Assembly: GCF_902497625.1 (NCBI RefSeq) | Contig: NZ_CABVGX010000011.1 | Location: 1-64,000 of the forward strand | DNA from: Pseudomonas fluorescens | Lineage (GTDB): Bacteria; Pseudomonadota; Gammaproteobacteria; Pseudomonadales; Pseudomonadaceae | DNA length: 64,000 nucleotides | Direction of reading: 5' to 3' | Shown here: in pieces, positions 58,068 to 64,000 of the stretch | Position numbering within the stretch: the stretch's first letter is position 1 | Layout of the letters: each line of letters begins with the position of its first letter | Position numbers and translations under genes: made by a program | The notes under the pieces: model-generated | Told to the model about the DNA's origin: nothing | The model's database searches: none | Seen by the model: the letters and a program-made list of their open reading frames with translations, nothing else

Positions 58068-59177
58068 ATGCACGGCGAATCTCCAATCAAACGTCGCGAA
58101 TCCCGCAAGATCTGGGTCGGTAACGTACCCGTCGGTGGCGATGCACCTATTGCTGTGCAAAGCATGACCAACAGCGATACCAACGATGTCGCCGCCACCG
58201 TCGCGCAGATCAACCGTCTGGAAGCCGCCGGCGTCGATATCGTGCGGGTTTCGGTGCCGGACATGGACGCCGCCGAAGCGTTCGGCAAGATCAAGCAGTT
58301 GGTAAAGGTGCCCTTGGTCGCCGACATCCACTTCGACTACAAGATCGCCTTGCGCGTAGCCGAACTGGGCGTTGACTGCCTGCGCATCAATCCCGGCAAC
58401 ATCGGTCGCGAAGACCGCGTGCGGGCCGTGGTCGATGCCGCCCGTGATCGCGGGATCCCGATCCGCATCGGCGTCAACGCCGGTTCGCTGGAAAAAGACC
58501 TGCAAAAGAAATATGGCGAGCCGACCCCGGCCGCGCTGGTTGAATCCGCGCTGCGCCACGTCGAGCACCTCGAGCGCCTGAACTTCCAGGATTTCAAGGT
58601 CAGCGTGAAAGCCTCCGACGTGTTCATGGCCGTCGCCGCCTACCGCTTGCTGGCCAAGGAAATCGTCCAGCCGCTGCATCTGGGTATCACCGAAGCCGGC
58701 GGTTTGCGTTCAGGTACGGTGAAATCCGCCGTAGGCCTCGGTATGCTGCTCGCCGAAGGAATTGGCGATACTATCCGCATTTCGCTGGCGGCCGACCCGG
58801 TCGAGGAAGTGAAGGTCGGCTACGACATTCTCAAATCCCTGCACCTGCGTTCCCGTGGCATCAACTTCATCGCCTGCCCGAGCTGCTCGCGGCAGAACTT
58901 CGATGTGGTCAAGACCATGAACGAACTGGAAGGGCGCCTCGAAGACCTGCTGGTGCCGCTGGACGTCGCGGTCATCGGATGCGTGGTCAACGGGCCGGGT
59001 GAAGCCAAGGAAGCGCATATCGGCTTGACTGGCGGCACGCCAAACCTGATTTACATCGACGGCAAGCCGTCGCAGAAGCTGACGAATGACAATCTGGTGG
59101 ATGAGCTTGAACGCTTGATCCGTCAGAAAGCGGCCGAGAAGGTCGAAGCCGATGCAGCGGTTATCGCGCGCGGCTGA
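58068..59177 (+). CDS. ispG: 4-hydroxy-3-methylbut-2-enyl diphosphate synthase
   Basis: 369 aa, Fe-S enzyme of the MEP isoprenoid pathway. The cluster ligands lie in [10 protein letters not shown] and GCVVNGPGE; the TIM-barrel N-terminal part is complete. Depends on the isc system for its cluster. Confidence 0.98.
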   Translation: MHGESPIKRRESRKIWVGNVPVGGDAPIAVQSMTNSDTNDVAATVAQINRLEAAGVDIVRVSVPDMDAAEAFGKIKQLVKVPLVADIHFDYKIALRVAELGVDCLRINPGNIGREDRVRAVVDAARDRGIPIRIGVNAGSLEKDLQKKYGEPTPAALVESALRHVEHLERLNFQDFKVSVKASDVFMAVAAYRLLAKEIVQPLHLGITEAGGLRSGTVKSAVGLGMLLAEGIGDTIRISLAADPVEEVKVGYDILKSLHLRSRGINFIACPSCSRQNFDVVKTMNELEGRLEDLLVPLDVAVIGCVVNGPGEAKEAHIGLTGGTPNLIYIDGKPSQKLTNDNLVDELERLIRQKAAEKVEADAAVIARG

Positions 59178-59200
59178 TCAAACGAATTTAAGGATTTTTT

Positions 59201-60490
59201 GTGAGCAAGTCTCTGCAAGCCATTCGTGGCATGAACGACATCCTGCCCGAACAGACTCCGCTGTGGCGTCACTTCGAAGGCACCGTATCGCGTTTGCTGG
59301 ATAACTACGGTTACAAGCAGATCCGCATGCCGATCGTTGAATTCACCGAGCTGTTCAAGCGCTCCATCGGTGAAGTGACCGACATCGTCGAAAAAGAGAT
59401 GTATACCTTCGAGGACCGCAACGGCGATTCGTTGACCCTGCGTCCCGAAGGCACTGCCGCGTGCGTGCGTGCCGTACTAGAGCACGGCATCACCGGCGGT
59501 GGCCAGGTGCAGAAACTGTGGTACATCGGCCCGATGTTCCGCCACGAACGCCCGCAGAAAGGCCGTTATCGCCAGTTTCACCAGATCGGTGTCGAAGTGT
59601 TCAACCTCGACGGTCCGGACATCGACGCCGAGCTGATCGTGCTGACCTGGCGCCTCTGGGGCGAGCTAGGGATCCGCGATGCGGTCAAGCTCGAGCTCAA
59701 CAGCCTTGGCACCAGCGAATCCCGTGGTCGCTATCGCGAGGCGCTGGTCGAGTTCCTGTCCGCTCACCTGGACAAACTGGACGAAGACAGCCAGCGCCGC
59801 CTGAAGACCAACCCGCTGCGGGTTCTGGATACCAAGAACGCCGACACCCAAGCGATCCTGGTCGACGCGCCGAAAATGGCCGATTACCTCGATGACGAAT
59901 CCCGCGTGCACTTCGAGGGCCTCAAGGCGCGCCTCGATGCTGCCGGCATTCCTTATGTGATCAACCCGAAGCTGGTACGCGGGCTGGATTACTACAGCAA
60001 GACCGTTTTCGAATGGGTCACCGACAAGTTGGGCGCCCAGGGCACCGTGTGTGCCGGTGGTCGTTACGACGGCCTGGTGGAACAGATGGGCGGCAAGCCG
60101 ACCGCTGGCGTGGGTTTCGCCATGGGGATCGAGCGCCTGGTGTTGATGTTGGAAACCCTGGAAAAGATCCCGCAAGAGATCTCCCGCCAGGTCGACGTCT
60201 ACCTCTGCGCGTTCGGCGAGGCAGCCGAGCTGGCCGCCCTGACCTTGAGCGAAAAGGTGCGTGATCAATTGCCCAACCTGCGCCTGCAGATCAATGCCGG
60301 CGCCGGAAGCTTCAAAAGCCAGTTCAAGAAAGCCGACAAGAGCGGCGCGCTGTATGCGCTGATCCTTGGTGACGACGAAATGGCCCAGCAAGTGGTAGGT
60401 TTCAAACCCCTGCGTGGCCAGGGCGAACAACAAAGCATTGCCTGGGATGCGCTTGCTGCACACCTGGCCACCTGCGTCGTGCAGGGTTGA
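59201..60490 (+). CDS. hisS: Histidyl-tRNA synthetase
   Basis: 429 aa, class II. Motif 2 with [17 protein letters not shown] and FHQIGVEVF, HisA motif [18 protein letters not shown] start 59201, AAGGA upstream. Confidence 0.98.
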   Translation: MSKSLQAIRGMNDILPEQTPLWRHFEGTVSRLLDNYGYKQIRMPIVEFTELFKRSIGEVTDIVEKEMYTFEDRNGDSLTLRPEGTAACVRAVLEHGITGGGQVQKLWYIGPMFRHERPQKGRYRQFHQIGVEVFNLDGPDIDAELIVLTWRLWGELGIRDAVKLELNSLGTSESRGRYREALVEFLSAHLDKLDEDSQRRLKTNPLRVLDTKNADTQAILVDAPKMADYLDDESRVHFEGLKARLDAAGIPYVINPKLVRGLDYYSKTVFEWVTDKLGAQGTVCAGGRYDGLVEQMGGKPTAGVGFAMGIERLVLMLETLEKIPQEISRQVDVYLCAFGEAAELAALTLSEKVRDQLPNLRLQINAGAGSFKSQFKKADKSGALYALILGDDEMAQQVVGFKPLRGQGEQQSIAWDALAAHLATCVVQG

Positions 60491-60530
60491 AGCTGTCAAA
60501 CAGCCGATTTAGCGATTAAGGAGTATTGGG

Positions 60531-61172
60531 GTGTCGAGTACCGAAGACGAACAGCTGGCGGATTTGAAGGACTGGTGGACACGCAACGGCAAGCCCCTGG
60601 TTACTGGCGGCCTGTTGGCGCTGGTCATCGTGTTCGGTTGGCAAGCCTGGCAGAAATATCAGAGCAATCAGTCGCAAGGCGCCTCGATTCTCTATCAGCA
60701 ACTGCTCGAAACCACGCTGACGCCGGACGGCAAGCCTGACGCCGCCCGTGTTTCGGACCTGGCCGGCAAGCTCAACAACGAATTCGGCGGCACCGCGTAT
60801 GCACAGTACGGCAGCCTGTTCGTGGCGAAAGTCGCGGTCGACAGCGGCAAACTGGACGACGCCGCCACCGAGCTCAAAGCCATTATCGCCAAACCGGCCA
60901 AACCAGCGCTGGGCGAAATTGCCCGTCAACGTCTGGCCCAGGTTCTGGCGGCGCAAAGCAAGGCCGATGAAGCTCTGAAGCTGCTGGAAGGCGATGCCGA
61001 CACAGCGTTCCTGGCCACTCGCGAAGAACTCAAGGGCGACCTGCTGGTGCAGTTGGGTCGTACCGACGAAGCAAACACGGCGTATCAAAAAGCCAAGGCG
61101 GCACTGTCGGATGAAGCGGCGGTCGGCGGCTTACAAATCAAGCTGGACGATCTGGCCAAAGGGGATGCGTGA
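60531..61172 (+). CDS. YfgM-family membrane-anchored TPR protein
   Basis: 213 aa. Short cytoplasmic N terminus (ADLKDWWTRNGKPL), a membrane helix at about 24-42, then periplasmic TPR-like repeats. YfgM in E. coli is an ancillary protein at the SecYEG translocon linked to periplasmic chaperones. It sits between hisS and bamB as in other gammaproteobacteria. GTG 60531 with AAGGAG. Confidence 0.92.
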   Translation: MSSTEDEQLADLKDWWTRNGKPLVTGGLLALVIVFGWQAWQKYQSNQSQGASILYQQLLETTLTPDGKPDAARVSDLAGKLNNEFGGTAYAQYGSLFVAKVAVDSGKLDDAATELKAIIAKPAKPALGEIARQRLAQVLAAQSKADEALKLLEGDADTAFLATREELKGDLLVQLGRTDEANTAYQKAKAALSDEAAVGGLQIKLDDLAKGDA

Positions 61173-62316
61173 CGTGATTCGTTGGAAACATGCAGCATTG
61201 CTGGCTCTGGCCATTTTGGCCGCGGGTTGCAGCAGCAACAGCAAAAAAGAACTGCCACCGGCCGAGCTGACTGACTTCACTGAAGAAGTGGTTCTGCAAA
61301 AGCAGTGGAGTCGTTCGATCGGTGACGGTCAGGGCAAAACCTACAACATGCTGGTTCCGGCGATCGAGGGCGATACCATTTATGCCGCGGACGTCACCGG
61401 TGTGGTGATGGCGATGGATCGCAGCAATGGCGACGTCAAGTGGGAGAAGGATCTCGAACTGCCTGTCTCCGGCGCTGTTGGCGTGGGTTACGGTCTGGTC
61501 ACTTTCGGTACCATCAAAGGCGAGATCGTTGCGCTGGATTCCAGCAGCGGTGAAGAGAAATGGCGCACGCGTGTGTCCAGCGAAGTACTCGCGCCGCCAG
61601 CCAACAACGGTGACGTTGTCGTGGTGCAGACTCAGGATGATCGTCTGATCGGCCTGGACGCTGCCACCGGCGACCAGCGCTGGTTGTACGACAGCACGCC
61701 AGCCGTCCTGACCCTGCGTGGCACCAGTGCACCGATCGTGACCAACCGCCTTGCGGTGGCTGGCCTGTCGACCGGTAAAGTGGTTGCGCTCGATATCTCC
61801 AACGGCGTGCCGGTGTGGGAACAGCGGGTTGCGATTCCTCAGGGGCGTTCGGAACTGGAGCGTGTAGTCGATATCGACGGTGGCTTGCTGCTGTCCGGCG
61901 GTACGCTGTATGTCGCCAGTTATCAGGGTCGCGTTGCGGCACTGGACCTGGAAAGCGGTCGTCAGCTGTGGCAGCGTGATGCTTCCAGCTATGCCGGTGT
62001 TGCTCAGGGTTTCGGTAGCGTTTACGTGAGCCTGTCGTCGGGCACCGTTGAAGGTGTCGACGAGCGTTCTACCTCTGCATTGTGGAGCAATGATTCGCTG
62101 GCTCGCCGTCAGCTCTCGGCGCCGGAAGTGTATTCCAGCTACGTAGCCGTCGGTGACATGGAAGGCTATCTTCACCTGCTGAGCCAGGTGGACGGTCGCT
62201 TCGTCGGCCGCGAACGCATCGACAGCGATGGCCTGCGCGCCCGTCCGCTGGTGGTGGGTGACACGATTTATGTGTATGGCAACAGTGGCAAACTGGAAGC
62301 CCTGACCATCAAGTAA
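61165..62316 (+). CDS. bamB: Outer membrane assembly lipoprotein BamB
   Basis: 383 aa. Signal peptide with lipobox LAAGC, Cys22; then PQQ-type beta-propeller repeats (AMDRSNGDVKWEKDL, ALDSSSGEEKWRTRV, GLDAATGDQRWLYD). Part of the Bam complex. ATG 61165 overlaps the previous stop by 8 bp; GTG 61174 is also in frame. Confidence 0.95.
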   Translation: MRDVIRWKHAALLALAILAAGCSSNSKKELPPAELTDFTEEVVLQKQWSRSIGDGQGKTYNMLVPAIEGDTIYAADVTGVVMAMDRSNGDVKWEKDLELPVSGAVGVGYGLVTFGTIKGEIVALDSSSGEEKWRTRVSSEVLAPPANNGDVVVVQTQDDRLIGLDAATGDQRWLYDSTPAVLTLRGTSAPIVTNRLAVAGLSTGKVVALDISNGVPVWEQRVAIPQGRSELERVVDIDGGLLLSGGTLYVASYQGRVAALDLESGRQLWQRDASSYAGVAQGFGSVYVSLSSGTVEGVDERSTSALWSNDSLARRQLSAPEVYSSYVAVGDMEGYLHLLSQVDGRFVGRERIDSDGLRARPLVVGDTIYVYGNSGKLEALTIK

Positions 62317-62368
62317 AGATTTGACTATGCTTGGGTCAAACCCCAAGCGGCTTCATCTGTGGTGATCA

Positions 62369-62484
62369 ATGTGGGAGCAGCCGGTCGACGCTCGACTGCT
62401 CGCGATGGACGTCAACGATAACGTTGGCATCCTGAATAAACGCGGTGCCTTTGCGCTTAGTCGCTGGCAGGCCAGCTCCCACAA
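62369..62484. repeat. Degenerate REPIN
   Basis: GTGGGAGCAGCCGGTCGACG at 62370 and an inverted partner near 62460-62484 (GCTGGCAGGCCAGCTCCCAC), between bamB and der. Confidence 0.6.
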
Positions 62485-62512
62485 TGAAACCTACGGTGTT
62501 GCCCCGAGCACC

Positions 62513-62543
62513 AGCCGCTGCCTCGCAGCGGCTTTTGTATTTT
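62513..62543 (+). terminator. Terminator between bamB and der
   Basis: AGCCGCTG/CAGCGGCT stem, tail TTTGTATTTT, ending 26 bp before the der ATG. Confidence 0.8.
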
Positions 62544-62568
62544 CTGAAATAACGAAGTGGAGAGCCGC

Positions 62569-64000
62569 ATGGTTCCCGTAATCGCCCTGGTGGGCCGACC
62601 AAACGTCGGCAAGTCCACCTTGTTCAACCGCCTGACCAGGACGCGTGACGCCATCGTTGGCGACTTGTCCGGTCTGACCCGTGATCGCCAATACGGTGAG
62701 GCCAAGTGGCAAGGGCGTTCCTACATTCTGGTCGACACCGGTGGTATCTCCGGTGACGAGCACGGTATGGACGAAAAAATGGCCGAGCAGTCGCTGCTGG
62801 CCATTGAAGAAGCCGATGTGGTTTTGTTTCTGGTAGATGCCAAGGCCGGTTTTACCGCCGCCGACCAGATGATCGCCGAGCATTTGCGCAAACGTAACAA
62901 GCGTTCCTACGTGGTGGCCAACAAGGTCGACAACATCGACCCTGAAATGGCGCGCGCCGAGTTCGCCCCTTTGGGCATGGGCCACGCGATCCCGATCGCC
63001 GGTGCCCACGGTCGCGGCATCACGCAGATGCTCGAAATCGCCCTGAGCACCTTCCCGAAAGACGAAGAAGAGCCAGAAGAGGGCGATGAAGAGATCGTTG
63101 CTGAAGGCGAGGAAGCCAAGCGCATTCCTGGCCCGAGCGAAAAAGACGGGATCAAGATCGCTATCATCGGCCGCCCGAACGTCGGCAAGTCGACCCTGGT
63201 CAACCGTATGCTCGGTGAAGACCGGGTAATCGTTTATGACGAGCCTGGCACCACCCGCGACAGTATCTACATCCCGTTCGAGCGTAACGAAGAGAAGTAC
63301 ACGCTGATCGACACTGCCGGTGTGCGCAAGCGCGGCAAGATCCACGAAGAAGTTGAAAAATTCTCCGTAGTCAAAACCCTGCAGGCCATCAAGGACGCCA
63401 ACGTGGTGATCTTCGTGATGGACGCCCGCGAAGGCGTTGTGGATCACGACCTCAACCTGCTGGGCTTTGCCATTGAAGCGGGTCGTGCGCTGGTGATCGC
63501 GATCAACAAGTGGGACGGCATGACGCCCGGCGAGCGCGACTTCGTCAAGGTCGAGCTTCAACGTCGACTGTTCTTTGTCGATTACGCTGACATCCACTTC
63601 ATTTCGGCCCTGCACGGCACGGGCGTGGGCAACCTCTACGCGTCCGTACAGAACTCGTTCAAGTCTGCGGTCACCCGCTGGCCAACCAACCGTCTGACCA
63701 CGATTCTGGAAGATGCGGTTGGCGAACACGCGCCACCGATGGTAAACAACCGCCGGATCAAGCTGCGTTATGCCCACTTGGGTGGCGCGAACCCGCCAAT
63801 CATCGTGATTCACGGTAACCAGATCGAGAAGGTGCCGAAGTCTTACGTGCGTTATCTGGAAAACACTTACCGTCGTGTCTTGAAGCTGGTCGGTACGCCG
63901 ATCCGCATCGAGTTCAAAGGCGGCGAGAACCCGTACGAAGGCAACAAGAACTCGCTCACCGACCGACAGGTCAACAAGAAGCGTCGCATGATGTCGCACC
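62569..64000 (+). CDS. der: Ribosome biogenesis GTPase Der (partial)
   Basis: 477 codons to the window edge; runs off the end. Two GTPase domains in tandem, each with GRPNVGKST (near 9 and 202) and NKVD/NKWD, then the KH-like domain ([10 protein letters not shown]). Essential for 50S assembly. ATG 62569 has GGAGA upstream. The stop lies outside the window. Confidence 0.97.
   Translation, partial: MVPVIALVGRPNVGKSTLFNRLTRTRDAIVGDLSGLTRDRQYGEAKWQGRSYILVDTGGISGDEHGMDEKMAEQSLLAIEEADVVLFLVDAKAGFTAADQMIAEHLRKRNKRSYVVANKVDNIDPEMARAEFAPLGMGHAIPIAGAHGRGITQMLEIALSTFPKDEEEPEEGDEEIVAEGEEAKRIPGPSEKDGIKIAIIGRPNVGKSTLVNRMLGEDRVIVYDEPGTTRDSIYIPFERNEEKYTLIDTAGVRKRGKIHEEVEKFSVVKTLQAIKDANVVIFVMDAREGVVDHDLNLLGFAIEAGRALVIAINKWDGMTPGERDFVKVELQRRLFFVDYADIHFISALHGTGVGNLYASVQNSFKSAVTRWPTNRLTTILEDAVGEHAPPMVNNRRIKLRYAHLGGANPPIIVIHGNQIEKVPKSYVRYLENTYRRVLKLVGTPIRIEFKGGENPYEGNKNSLTDRQVNKKRRMMSH

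Noticed and set aside
62491-63999. Long minus-strand ORF across der
   Set aside because: Antisense shadow of the two-GTPase-domain gene der, which runs off the window end on the plus strand.

Overview
The window looks like a chromosome segment of a fluorescent-group Pseudomonas. The right third (39.3-64 kb) carries the housekeeping order tRNA-Leu, queA, tgt, yajC, secD, secF, a glycine-zipper lipoprotein gene, suhB, trmJ, cysE, iscR-iscS-iscU-iscA-hscB-hscA-fdx-iscX, ndk, rlmN, pilF, rodZ, ispG, hisS, yfgM-like, bamB, der. As I recall it, P. aeruginosa PAO1 has the same order. The non-coding DNA is full of Pseudomonas REP palindromes.

Left flank (0.5-13 kb). A four-gene operon on the minus strand, fdsG-fdsB-fdsA-fdsD, encodes a soluble NAD-dependent molybdenum formate dehydrogenase; its genes overlap by ATGA junctions. 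A low-GC trio follows: an orphan Hcp, a 324-aa protein with a glycine-zipper membrane tail, and a small membrane protein overlapping it by 4 bp. This reads as a type VI secretion effector/immunity module. Next, on the minus strand, come a LysR regulator, a CocE/NonD-type alpha/beta hydrolase and a BCCT transporter.

Accessory region (13.3-39.35 kb). I read this as two elements stacked at the 3' end of tRNA-Leu(CAA). The 3' end of that tRNA is intact at 39347-39431, followed by a P4-type integrase. An imperfect copy with its own terminator lies at 18628-18646, and a more decayed copy with a near-identical terminator lies near 13318. The outer segment (13.3-18.6 kb) holds a DUF3077 gene behind a multi-hairpin segment, an HNH nuclease, a membrane protein, an FRG-domain protein and a small hypothetical gene. 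The inner element (18.65-39.35 kb) has an int-alpA-primase-helicase module like that of phage satellites. Its cargo is a giant DUF4011 SF1 helicase fused to a Vsr-like nuclease (Hhe-like anti-phage architecture), a frameshifted DUF91-like nuclease gene, broken or unrecognised genes, and a resolvase/MCP/thioredoxin segment with no transposase. At 32.9-33.25 kb a pair of structured repeats shows compensatory base changes.

Right flank. The queuosine and Sec genes come first, then the complete isc cluster with a recognisable IscR-type promoter. A strictly periodic 49-bp tandem array separates cysE from iscR. The window ends inside der.

The candidates I would follow first are the Hcp-linked toxin/immunity pair, the FRG/membrane-protein pair with the HNH protein in the outer island, the satellite-like element carrying an Hhe-like protein, and the covarying tandem structure at 32.9-33.25 kb.
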